From: Pelodera strongyloides
Lineage: Eukaryota; Nematoda; Chromadorea; Rhabditida; Rhabditidae
NCBI GenBank assembly: GCA_036852015.1
Contig: JAANDG010000512.1
Span: forward strand, 42,280 to 106,279
Reading direction: 5' to 3'
Length of the DNA: 64,000 bases
The translations under genes were made by a program, and so were the position numbers. Under the pieces are notes generated by a model that saw only the letters and a program-made list of their open reading frames with translations, was not told the origin of the DNA and ran no database searches. Each line of letters begins with the position of its first letter. Positions within the stretch are counted from its first letter, which is position 1. Positions 44,661-55,800 of the stretch are shown piece after piece.

Positions 44661-45104
44661 AAGAGAAACGAAGGGTTATCTTAGAATGTTTGTCCAGGAA
44701 ATAGGGTATGTATGTAATAAATATATTACAGCGACGTGACGAAAGGGGATCAAAGGCGAAATTGGTGGAGCGCCGTAATGGCATTCAGAAGATGAAGTTA
44801 ATTTGCCCGCGAAGGAATGACCAACAAAAAACCGCCGAAGCCAAAAGCTGAAACGGCACAAGCTAGTATAGAAGGCGGGGAGCCGCGAGAATAATGAAGG
44901 AGTTTAAAATGTTAATTAAGGAATTTAGGTTGTAGTGCATGTGAGGATGAGAGGTACACTTACAGATTAACTGATTTTCAGCAAGCCGAAGCTAATTATA
45001 AGGCAACAACATTTACTTATGGTCATTGAAAGGAGTGGCCATACTCAATAAAAACAGAACCTAGAGTGCGCCAGAGTCAAACATTTGGAAACTGAAGTAC
45101 TGAA

Positions 45105-45220
45105 GGGAATTGGTTCCCTGTTTTTTTTTTCGTGGGCAACCTCGTTTAGTAAAATTGTCGTGACCAAGACTTCTCACGAACCGTCGTCAATTGGTCACCA
45201 CATGGTCCGTGATTGCCGTG
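45105..45220. mobile_element. dispersed repeat, ATGGTCAC/GTGACCA family
   Basis: TCTCACGAACCGTCGTCAAT then TGGTCACCACATGGTC matches the copies at 9555 and 12655. Confidence 0.5.
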
Positions 45221-45971
45221 ATAGCATACTGAATGTTTTTCTGTGTTCCGTTTTCCTGCAAGATGACCCAAGAAACAATAACATAGGAATGTATAGATGA
45301 TAGATGGCACCGTATTGAACCGACTTTTTCGCAGAATTCATCTATGGACATTCCATGCCGAATCAAACTGACATGACCGTGACTGTCAGAAGGTCGCAGA
45401 ACTCCAAGTCATTCACATAAAATAACATTAATAGAAGTGTAAATAACAACAAACAAAACAAATTATTGAACGGCATCCGAGTTCGACGCACCGCGACGAC
45501 CAAGCAAAATTTCGGCGCGCACAACTAGTGAACCTGTGCTTTGTAGAAAAATCTTTGGAATATGCATCCAGTAACGTTCCAGCAATGATCTTGCGAGGAA
45601 AAAGACCTGCACTCAGTCTGTGCGCTTCAAAAAAAGTCCTGTGCTATTTGATATAAATACAGTACATCTACAAAAAAGAGCATTCTATTAGTTGTGGGAC
45701 CCGCAAAATTGTATACACCTTTGAATGCTTTTCTGGAATTTTTCGTTTTTTTTTCTGAATTTCATAATTCTCCTAGTTTTGCGATATTATTGGGCGAAAA
45801 TCATGTGCATTTGATTGCTGCTATGTTAATTTAGGTTCCTAAAGTATATCTCTTACCGCCTGAAGCTTGGATGCCTGAACAGAGCATTTTCGAAGATTCT
45901 GAACAAAAGTATTCATATTCGTTTAGTTTCCTCAATTTTTGTGCGTTGTTAGTTCGGTATTTATTCCTGTA

Positions 45972-45986
45972 CTGTTTCCTTTTCAG
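45972..45986 (+). promoter_or_regulatory. ubc-7: probable trans-splice acceptor for ubc-7
   Basis: CTGTTTCCTTTTCAG eight bases before the ATG; no upstream coding exon. Confidence 0.5.
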
Positions 45987-45994
45987 GTGCAAAC

Positions 45995-48531
45995 ATGGGC
46001 GAACTACAGTCGGCGCTTCTGCTCAGAAAACAACTTGCTGGTAAGGGCCAAAATTAGCCTTGCCTGGAAGAGTGTATTATAGGGCGCATTCGAGATGGAC
46101 ATTTTCCGGAAAAGAAAAGAAAAAAGTGGTTCGAGATGGACACCGAGAAAAAAATAATACATGCAAAATAATTGCCGAAAATGCAAATGTACCGTAATTG
46201 AAACTTGAAACTAAAAACAATCGATCATTTGCATGTGTATGCGTGGCAATTGCATTCTTTTCTGGTGAAATCCATCTCGAACCAAAAGTTTTCTTTTTCT
46301 TTTCCGGAAATGTCCATCTCGAATGCGCCCATATGCTCTACTTAACATACGAGTGTGTTTTACTTTGGTCAGCGCTGGAGTTTCGTTCAGGAATCTGAGC
46401 AGACTATATCCATTTACGCACAGGGTTTATGCCCTGATATGATTTATGTGGGGCTTCTGTAGCCATCTATTTTCAGAGCTGAACAGAGTGCCCGTCGACG
46501 GTTTCAGCGCGGGACTGGTGAATGACGATGACATATACAAATGGGAGGTGCTCGTTATCGGTCCACCTGATACGTACTAGTGAGTTTCTATTGAATGTGT
46601 ACGTATGTAGTCTATAGTTGCTGTCTTGGATGCCTTAAATAAGTAAATAAATCCTTGCCTCTTCGACTGCGTGCGCCTTTATTCAAGTTTGGTACAATAC
46701 AGCAAGATTTGCTTATGACATGTTCCGCAGAAATCCTGAACAACAGACGACGAGTTCCGTATCCGCTAACAGCAGTTTACTTTATTCAAATCCTCCTCCC
46801 TCTCCCTAGCGATACATATTCAATTAAATTAAAGGTATCGTATTTACGCATATATTCCGCTGCATCTGCATGGATCTCTAGGGTTCATTACAGGGTAGAC
46901 TGCTACGCTTGATCTGCTGGTTTTTCGTCTTCTGTGTACAAAAATAAAACCACTGAGCCTTAGCATCTTATAGTGCTGACTGAACGAATTTTTCAGCTGA
47001 ACGGATAAATAACTAGTAGGCATTTAGAATGAGAATAAAAAAAAACTAAATCTGTTTTCAGCGAGGGCGGGTTCTTCAAAGCGATCCTCGACTTCCCAAA
47101 GGAGTACCCTCAGAAGCCGCCGAAGATGAAGTTTATTTCGGAAATCTTTCATCCCAATAGTATGTTTTTTTTTTTAATTATTAGAGACTTTTTTTCCCCG
47201 GTCTGTAGTACTTATGTAGGCACTTGCACGTGGAAATATAGTTGTTTTATTTGTATACGATTGCTAATTATTTTGTTGTATTTCTTCGAACTTTGAAATA
47301 TTTACAACAGAGCCTGGTTGATGAAGTAACAGATAGCACCATAGCACCTACAAAATAAATAAATACGAAGCAAATTTAGCAAATAAATAAAAACCCTTTC
47401 CGCTAAGGTAAAGTATCGCATAGAAATGGATCATGTAGTTTAGTTTACAGTTGAATTTGAAATTTGAATTATTGAATGCTCCTAGTATGCTTGTTTTGTT
47501 TCCATGCGACGCCCCTCTTACCAAAAGTTTCAATTCTATTTTTCAATTACAAATTAAACTACATGATTGATTTTTATGTAATCAGTTACAAATTAAACTA
47601 TATTATTACATTTCTAAGCAATTAAAGTGCATCATTTATTTATATGCCATTCAAGACTACATGATTTATTTCTATTCATAATATATTCTCTCAATTTAGT
47701 TGGCACCGACGGTCACGTGTGCATTTCGATTTTGCACGATCCCGGAGATGATAGGTAAATTTTCACGTTTTTTTTTGTTTCCGCATATCAGGTTGAGCCT
47801 AGCTACTTGTGGGATCAGTTGAATATAGTTGAGTGAACCATAAAAATAACTCGTGCTCTTAGTCTCTTAGTATTAAAAAAATGCTTTTCGGCCATCCTGA
47901 ACAGCCGAAAATGGATTTTCTCTTTCTTTCGGTCATCTTAAACGCGCCTTTATTCATTTTCTTCTCAGATGGGGCTACGAGAAACCTGAGGAACGCTGGT
48001 TGCCCGTTCATACCGTGGAGACAATTCTACTCTCTGTGATTTCAATGCTGGCCGATCCCAACTTCGAGTCACCCGCAAATGTCGATGCAGCGGTAGGCTT
48101 GATGTTTTCACCGTTTTATTTTTATTATTTTAAAGTTTTAATATTTTGTTGAAACGACCCCGTTCTGTTAACGATTTTGCTGGCGTACTAACGTGTTTGT
48201 AGTTTATTTATGGCTACGCGATGAGCTTCGTTTGTACGCTTTTTCTTGAGGGCATGTTTGACGCGTAATCTCGGTAGTGGGAATTAACATATCACATCAC
48301 TTTGAAATAAGTGTATAGCTTACTAATGTCTCCTATCATTGTCTATTGATGTTTGACGAAAACAGTACCTGGCGAGTGTAGTTCGAGAAGATGAAATGCT
48401 GAAACAATTACACACAAAATAAAGTGTTCGTTCATTCAAAAAAATTTTTTTAGAAAATGCAACGTGAATCATTGAGCGAATTCAAGAAACGGGTAGCGCA
48501 GTGTGTTCGCAAGAGCCAGGAGGAGTGCTAA
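45995..48531 (+). CDS. ubc-7: ubiquitin-conjugating enzyme E2 G1 type (ubc-7)
   Basis: Six exons, join(45995..46040, 46477..46579, 47062..47159, 47700..47754, 47969..48092, 48454..48531), phases agree, 167 residues, normal length for UBE2G1. Starts [23 protein letters not shown] core: [37 protein letters not shown], the HPN motif at FHPN, and the catalytic cysteine in [14 protein letters not shown]. The acidic loop typical of the G1/Cdc34/Ubc7 class is present ([16 protein letters not shown]). C-terminus [12 protein letters not shown]. It accepts ubiquitin from E1 as a thioester and, with RING E3s, builds chains, often on misfolded ER proteins. Intron 1 carries a MITE; intron 2 carries a SINE-like repeat. 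Confidence 0.95.
46081..46330. mobile_element. palindromic MITE (GGGCGCATTCGAGATGGAC family), copy 1
   Basis: Left GGGCGCATTCGAGATGGACA and right TGTCCATCTCGAATGCGCCC are perfect 20-bp inverted repeats. Inner arms pair (TTTTCCGGAAAAG / CTTTTCCGGAAA; GGTTCGAGATGGA / TCCATCTCGAACC). Length 250 bp, intron 1 of ubc-7. Confidence 0.88.
46640..46780. mobile_element. SINE-like repeat, partner of 15885-16110
   Basis: TTATTCAAGTTTGGTACAAT, TATGACATGTTCCGCAGAAA and ACGACGAGTTCC match the 3' part of the 15885 element; the tRNA-like head is missing. Confidence 0.55.
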
Positions 48532-49547
48532 CAAGTCTATTCTATAAGTTCTTTCCTTTGCCTTTTTCTAGACGCTGATTTTTGTAATACCTTTCTCATG
48601 TTGGCCTGATACTTGTTTTGTGCGCCAATATAACTGAATACTTCAAGTGGTATAACATCCGGCCTTTGAAACGCATGAGGGACAATGATGCATGATAATG
48701 CATCAATTTAAAGTACGTTTCAGAAAACGGATGTTTAAGAAAAGAGTTTTTTTTAGTTGTTTGAGGTACGCAAGACTGCTCGGTTGATTTTTTGTTGGCA
48801 TTTTTCTAAGTCACCCTTTCATTCGTTAGTGGGTTTGAACTTTTATTCTCTGCGTTTTGCCCTGCTAGTGTTTATGGCGGGATGTGTTTTTTTGTTTGTT
48901 CTTTAGTTAAGGGGAAGCATTCTTGGGCGCTTACCCTTTTGGATTACTGGTCTGTTTGTGTTTGTTTTTTATTTTAAATTTGAATTAAGCACACTCCGTT
49001 CTATTTTCCATATTAGTTTTTGTATTTGTGATCAGTCAATCTTTACTTAGTCGTTTATTTGGCACACGCTATACACGACATATCCGTCTTCAATTCAAAT
49101 CGCTATTGCATGTGGGTTCATGGTTTTTGAAACCTACAATGCACAACTGTAATTCCATGTATTAGATGCTATTCTGTGTCTTCTAGCACTTTGTGCGGAT
49201 GGGCACAGAAAGAATATAGTACATCGGAGTATAGAGAATAGAATAGGTTTCAAGACCACATGCCATGCCGCTTTAATGTTGTTGTTCCCCAGTTTACCCT
49301 CCAAAGATACCGAAATGAATACTGACCTGCTTGCTTCTGTAGATATTTTATTCTTATTTATTAGATTTTTCCCTGGCCTGGATACCAGATTTCCCCTGGA
49401 TTTGGCGTTTTGTAGCTTGGAACATATTTATTTTATACACCTCGTCCTTTTGTATGTGCGCCTGGGTTTCGGTGCTGAAAAGCTCAGAAACAGATCAAGT
49501 GAAGCCCCGAAGACAGTACCTCGTTAGGTTCTCTCGGAACAGCCCCA

Positions 49548-49703
49548 AAGCGGTATGACACGTGGTTTGTGAAACGTATGGACAACTGCTTTTCCATGTA
49601 TTGTGTGTTGTGCTTGTAGTCTTCCTGCAGATATGATGTGCATTATGCATGGGAATGCAGTGGTCCAACGTACGTTATAAACTGCTTGCAATACCTCTTT
49701 AAG
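49548..49703. mobile_element. AAAGCGGTATGACACGTGG palindrome
   Basis: AAAGCGGTATGACACGTGGT left, ACTGCTTGCAATACCTCTTTAA right; arms share GAAACGTATGGACAAC / GTCCAACGTACG. Confidence 0.6.
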
Positions 49704-50130
49704 GGTTTCCCTAGGGAGATCTTGGTTATTGGTTAAAACCTCTCGTGTCTGCTGTTCCCTCTCTAATATATGTTTGTGTTAAATGCCAGTCGTTCCGAAT
49801 AAACGGTGTTATCACGTTGACGTTAGTCAGATTGTGTAATTTGATATGTGGTCACTCGTTTCCCATCGAGTCATTAATACTTGTATTTGTATATATTTTT
49901 ATTGGAGCTGTCACACACAGGTGTGTGACGTTTGGGTCATTTGCTGTCCTTTTGTTTATAAACAATTGGTTGGAAGGGTACATAAGCATGGTTGGTGGGT
50001 GTGTAGTGTCATTCCTTTGACTTATGAGGACTGTTGGATATACTGTATTCTTACGGATAGCTATTATTATTCAGAACTTGCCTTGCTGTATGCAGAGTAC
50101 TAGAGTTTATTGGGATTTATCAAGACTAGC

Positions 50131-50220
50131 AGAGAGCGTACCGCCGTATTCGTATTCACCACCGCCTGGGAGTCCCGGTCCCCGGGAGAGTTCGCCGACG
50201 TTGGTGAATACGGCATAGAC
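50131..50220. mobile_element. short copy of the GCCGTATTCGTATTCACC element
   Basis: GCCGTATTCGTATTCACC left and TTGGTGAATACGGC right, with CCCGG-type inner pairing; same family as 53456-53847. Confidence 0.65.
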
Positions 50221-50375
50221 GCTTACACAACGTGGCTTATGTACCCAATCCAAAGAGAGCGAGTTCATCTTAGGGATAGCTATTGGTGCTTAGAGATCCA
50301 AGCTGCCCGGAGATGGATTCGTGCTTTTGTTTTATTATACTGGTTGTTTTATTATGTGTTCTTAATTAACGTTAT

Positions 50376-50383
50376 TTATTTAG
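50376..50383 (+). promoter_or_regulatory. rpac-19: probable trans-splice acceptor for rpac-19
   Basis: TTATTTAG eleven bases before the proposed ATG at 50395. Confidence 0.4.
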
Positions 50384-50394
50384 CGCTTCTTGGG

Positions 50395-52324
50395 ATGTCG
50401 TACTCGTTGGTTCCGCCTCCATCAGTGCCGAAGAAACTGGAAATTGTTAGTTTTCTTTATAAAATTAATAAAGGTATTGCGAGTTAGTATGCCGACGATT
50501 GAATGTGTTGTGGGGGTGGTGGCCTTGCTTCCGTCCTGGATAACGTATAGAGATGCAGTAGTGGTATGGCGCGTAAAGCGTTTTATGTAGAGAAATTTTG
50601 TAAATTTCATACGAGCTTTGTCGAGTAAAAAACGTTGATTTGGTCTCCTTTTCAATTTAAAATCGAGCATTTATCAATTTGTGGTTAGAGTCTAGGGTTA
50701 GAGTCTTTGTGGTTAGACTAAAGTTTTGATTCTCTCGGATGAATTCCGCACAAAGAAAAATATCGATGCAACGCCGTCGCCATGTTTCATGGTTGCTTGA
50801 AAAATATGATAAGGAAGTATCGTAGATAGATCGATCCTGTGTAACTTGTTTACTGTTTTTGGAGAGTAGTTTACATGCTGTCAATGTATCGAAACAACGC
50901 CATGTTTCGTGCTTGCCTGAAAAATAGCACAAGGAAGAATCGTGGATAGTTCCACGACTGGGCCTTCCAAGCTTATTTCAATTGACAATTTATTTCAGTT
51001 GAACCCGGAAGCTTTGCAAGCGGACCCGAGTAATTTGACTGTAATACTTTACGAGGAGGACCATACGATTGGAAACAGTCTCAAGCACATCATTTGTCAA
51101 TTGTGAGTTTGCTTTCATTCGGATTTCTTTAACGGGATTAAGGGCATAAATACCGGTATAACTGGCACTGGCGATTGCCTGTTTAGAATAATCGGAAACA
51201 ACTTATATATATTAAACTCTTTATTTAGAAAAGAAAAGCAGTAGCAAATATAAATTAACATGAAAAGAGAGAAAACACACACAGGCTGAGCACATTCAAG
51301 AGGCTCAGCTTCTCACGCGGTGTAAAAATTGCATGAAATGAGACGAAAAATCACAGTATAAAATAATATAAAAAGAACTCGCTTAACAAATAGTGAAGGA
51401 GAAGTGGTGAAAGGTGCAATTTGTGTTAGTAACGATAATGAATCTCATGATTTTAAAAGGGTTAAAGCTAATTCCCGGTCGGTATTTGAAACACAACACA
51501 TCGAGTACACCAGCATTCTTATGCAAGTGAACATAAATTAGAATAAAAAATCGAGCTAAAACCGAGCAAATTAGCATAAATACGTAAGAAGTCATCAAAA
51601 ACCGACCGGTATTTTCATGCCCCGCTAATTACCCAGGAAGTATAGGAGTATATTGCTTGTTGGATTAATGCTGGTTTTTTTCCTAGCTGACCCTTTTGTT
51701 TAGTAGATATAACAACTTCGTTTCACTTGACTTTGTTATTTCTAATTTGATGAATTGCTTCTGTTTCATGCAGTTAGGTTTTATGAGGTGTTATCGTGGT
51801 AGGTGATTGTGATTTTATCTTTTAGACCTAATGTGGAGTTTTGTGGATACAATGTACCGCATCCGCTTGAGGATAAGATCCTGTTTAGAATTCAGACAAA
51901 GGAGGTTTGGGCTTTTATATTCTTTGTTGCCTTATGGTGGGATTAGGGGTTGTGTTACTAAGGTCTAAGGTTTCATCCTCCTACTTTAATTTTAATAATC
52001 GGTTCTCTTTTACTATAAATTTGTGTGCTTTCGAAATTCAAATCATGGTTTTCATTGACTAATGTGATCAAACTGTATAATCGAAACTATCAAGTGGCAA
52101 TCTGAAACAGACATATGTCATTGGTTCTTCGTATATGACGCTTGTAAATAAAATTATTTGAGTCGAATATCTTCAGAGACCTCTTATTGTTGGCTCGCGA
52201 TAATTTTCGAAGATTTCAGGGTGTTGATGCAAGGAAGGTTCTGGTAGAAGGCCTCGAACATCTGGAAGCGCTTTTCACGACGTTAGGCGAAAAGTTTGGC
52301 GATGCGTATGCGGAAAAGGCGTAG
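50395..52324 (+). CDS. rpac-19: RNA polymerase I/III subunit AC19 (POLR1D, rpac-19)
   Basis: Four exons, join(50395..50445, 50999..51102, 51826..51904, 52220..52324), phases agree, 112 residues. The RPB11/alpha-like fold is clear: [20 protein letters not shown] (the family's DHT(L/I)GN motif), [20 protein letters not shown] (CGY..PHP), then IQTKE and a C-terminal helix [19 protein letters not shown].(I/V)PHP separates AC19 from Pol II RPB11. AC19 pairs with AC40 to form the assembly platform of Pol I and Pol III in the nucleus. The short first exon ([17 protein letters not shown]) fits in phase and follows an acceptor, but is the least certain part. Confidence 0.88.
51462..51619. mobile_element. 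CCGGTCGG variant of the TTAA MITE
   Basis: TTAAAGCTAATTCCCGGTCGG left, AACCGACCGGTATTTTC right, in intron 2 of rpac-19. Confidence 0.7.
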
Positions 52325-52856
52325 CTTGATTACGGTAATGAATTTGTATCTGTTTACATTTAACCCAGGCTTATCAATTGTAGTAAGTGTTACTGTATCT
52401 CTATAGCGCTTCTTCGTATCTATAATTGTAATTAAAAAAAAAATAAGTATTTCGATTCTACCATGTATATTTAGGCATATCATTTCTTGTAAGGTTGCGA
52501 TATTAGGAATATTTGATTTGTTATTATTCTGGATTTTGTTTGTTACTGTTCTTTTGTTAGTTCTTATTCGGGTTAATTGTTATCTTGTTATTGTTACTTA
52601 TTGGATGTGATTTCCGTTTTCCGATTTTATATGCTGAATGCGATAAAAAATTGAAGTGTTATTTTGCATTTGTCTTGGTATTGTTTGATTCAATGAAGAT
52701 ATCTTTGTTCGAATTTGAGGATAAGTTACCTATGGATGGAAATGTTTTCGATTTGTAGTTTGCGTGTTTCCAAAGATTTTGGTACTGTGGAGAAGAGATA
52801 TTATTTGATGCACACCTCGGTGTTGTTTAATAAATAAATTGTGTGGTGGAAATATT
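52325..52856. other. 3' region of rpac-19 and short gap to tbg-1
   Basis: T-rich, no exon. TTTGATGCACACCTCGGTGT followed by TTTAATAAATAAAT just before tbg-1 repeats almost exactly at 28336-28375, so this may be a dispersed repeat end. AATAAA at 52829-52834 and 52833-52838 could still serve rpac-19. Confidence 0.5.
52829..52838 (+). terminator. overlapping AATAAA poly(A) signals between rpac-19 and tbg-1
   Basis: AATAAATAAA ends 26 bases before the tbg-1 acceptor TTTGCAG. Position fits 3'-end formation of rpac-19 coupled to trans-splicing of tbg-1, though it lies in a repeat-like segment. Confidence 0.4.
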
Positions 52857-52864
52857 ATTTGCAG
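52857..52864 (+). promoter_or_regulatory. tbg-1: probable trans-splice acceptor for tbg-1
   Basis: TATTTGCAG-type site ending one base before the ATG at 52866. Confidence 0.5.
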
Positions 52865-52865
52865 A

Positions 52866-55800
52866 ATGTCGAATTTAATTGGCCTTCATTTTGGGCAATG
52901 TGGAAATCAGATTGGATTTGACTTTTGGAAGGTGGGTAGATTATTTTTTGATGGTTACTGTAGTTTTTTTGGCCAGAGAACTAGGTTTCCGCTGGACCGT
53001 TGCGCTCGGCAGGGTGCCGACTTACTGTATTGTTTAGAACTTACTGTATTGTTTAGAACTTACTGTATTGTTTAGAACTTACTGTCAGTAAGGAGGTTTT
53101 TGTCACATTATGTACGTACTGTAGGATGCGGTGTTTCCAGTGGAACTTACCAATTTGAGTTCAAGTACGTATCTTTAGGTAAGCCATAAGTCTTACGAAA
53201 AAGTAAGTGATCATTTTTCAGGCATTAGCCCAAGAACATGGACTCACGCCTACTGGAGTGCTCAAAGAACGACCAGATGGGAAGCCGAGAGAGGATAATT
53301 TATTCACTTTCTTTACAGAGGTAAGGGTTTACGGCTTATTTGAAGTAGTACTGCAGGGGCTTCTCGAAGCAGTGGAGCAGGTGTGTTCTGTAGTTGAGAA
53401 TTGTTGGAGTGAGAGTTAACTTTACCATTATGAGGATATTTCCGTTCAATAAGAGTTCAGAGGCCGTATTCGTATTCACCAACACGCAGGGAACCCTCCC
53501 TGGCCTACCCAGGGAGCTAAGGGCGCATTCGAGATGGACATTTTCCGGAAAAGAAAAGAAAAAAGTGGTTCGAGATGGACACCAAGAAAAAAAATAATAC
53601 ATGCAAAATAATTGTCGAAAATGCAAATGTATCGTAATTGAAACTAAAATCAATCGATCATTTGCATGTGTATGCGTGGCAATTGCATTCTTTTCAGGTG
53701 AAATCCATCTCGAACCAAAAGTTTTCTTTTTCTTTTCCGGAAATGTCCATCTCGAATGTGCCCTAAAGAGTGCGAGAGCAGAAGAGCTTCAAAGCGCTCG
53801 TGAGCCTAGGGAGGGCTCCCTTTATGTTGGTGAATACGGCCTCAGGAATGAGGAGAAGTGGCTCGCATGCACCGTTTAATATTTTATAATATTTGTGTAT
53901 ATGTGTGTATAAGAATGATTTTCAAGTAGAGCATGAAACGTGATGTTGCAGAAAGTTTAGAAGTAGCCGGTATTCCTTGGTAACCCGTTCGAGCTGTATA
54001 GTTCTATTTCTATTTATTTATTTATTTATTTATTTAGGGAGATCATGGAAGACATGTGCCCCGAGCTGTAATGGTGGATCTGGAACCCAGGGTGATCAAC
54101 ACTATCTCACAAGGAGAATATAGTGGATTCTTCCTACCGTAAGATTTTGGTGTATGTAATGTAGAATTTGGGGTACTGTAGGCAGTCAGCGGTGTGTTAT
54201 ACCATGGTGCACCGCGATGCTCGTGGTTATTTTAGTCACTGTAGTAAGTAGGAACCAATGTGGTTGCCGTTGTGGCGTACGGTAATTAGCTTTAGATATC
54301 CTTGATTGTTATCTTGGTGACGAATGAAAAAGTGAACCAAAGTTGTGAATAGTGTTTCATATGATTTCCTAAAATTCACATGTTTTCTTTGGTAATAATG
54401 TTTGAAGCTTATATTAAGGTTTGTTGCTGTACTCCTCCGCAGTATTATTTTTTGCCTTTTAGGACCAGTAAGTTTATGAGCGACCATGGTGGCGGTGCTG
54501 GAAATAATTGGGCGAATGGTTATGGACAGGGAAAGTGAGTTTTTTTTTTGAAATCTGTGATTACCTGTATGTGTGTGTGTGTCTGGGATGATCTGTATGG
54601 TGACCTGTATGGCTGTGTGTCTGGGAGACCTGTATGATGTATGCATGCGATGACAAGATTACATGTATGACTCCGTACGCAATATATATAATAGAGCATA
54701 GTCTTTAAAATGATTAACAATAGGAAATAGACATTCCCTTTTTGGTTCACAAGATAAATTCCCGTTCTTATGTTTATGAGGTGTTTTAGAAAAGTCTTTG
54801 ACGATGTATGCGAGGTAATTCAACGTGAGGTCGAGCGTGCAGACAACTTGGAAGGGTAAGTTTCTTTTCTGTTCAGTATTTTTGTTGTTTAGGCTTTCTC
54901 AGAATCGGAATTTTTCCCATCACTAAATCCTGCCTCGCAAGTTGTTTTTCTAGTTTTGTCCCAAAGTATTGCGTATTGTCACTAAACCATTGTGTGGATG
55001 AATTAAACTAGGAACTTGTCGTGACCTTGAAACATGTCGATTTATGATTATCGGATATGCAGTCCATTAAATAACATGATATGATTTTTCCGCATCAACT
55101 CAGTTTCCGTAGACGTCGTTGTTCAAGTAGTATTGTGTGTGATTTTTGAAGAGCGCAGCTGTGCGGCATTCCCGTGTATCATACGCAAATATCTGTATTC
55201 TGTATAGAGTGCACGAAATTCGTTAAAAGCGCATCGCATACCACTTTGAGGCTGAGACTTTGACGCCTAATATGTTGCAGGTTTCTACTAACGCACTCGG
55301 TGTCTGGTGGAACTGGTTCGGGACTAGGATCGTTTTTCCTGGAACGTGTGCGAGATCAGTAGGTTTTGGGTTACTTTTTTATTGTTCGTTTATTTATTTT
55401 ACGTCTGTGGAAATGTAATAGTTTATTGATAATTGATACGTACATCGAAATATATGCAATCAAAGGGATGTAGATTACGTATGTGGCTATATAGTGGCAG
55501 TGGCGTGTGGCTATACGTAAGTGGCATGTGTCTGTATGTGTTATGGAAGATGGAGTGTGTGGCTATACATCAGTGACAGTTCATAGCTCCGTAAGGCGTA
55601 AGTTCTGTATGTCGACGATGATTGAAGACTGTGTGTAGCTCGTACGGCTCGGATCATTTTTAATCTTGTTGCGCAAGACTAGCATCGTTTCCGCGGGATA
55701 CGGCAGCTATGCAACTATATCTTTTCTGTCCATTTCAGCTATCCCAAGGCGGTTATACAGACGTATTCCGTGTTCGCCAATCAAACGGGAGGCGCCAGTG

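Larger units (their letters stand above)
42027..45980. other. intergenic region between divergent unc-64 and ubc-7
   Basis: About 4 kb between divergently transcribed genes, so both promoters should lie here. Contains a MITE, tandem repeats at 43202 and 44408 and dispersed repeats. Many open frames follow the tandem repeats; none shows coding features I trust. Confidence 0.5.
48532..50375. other. 3' flank of ubc-7 and upstream of rpac-19, MITEs only
   Basis: T-rich DNA with palindromes near 48645-48735, about 49120-49275 (right end CATGCCGCTTTAA), 49548-49703 (AAAGCGGTATGACACGTGGT to the CTTGCAATACCTCTTTAA end) and 50131. No further gene recognised. Confidence 0.5.
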
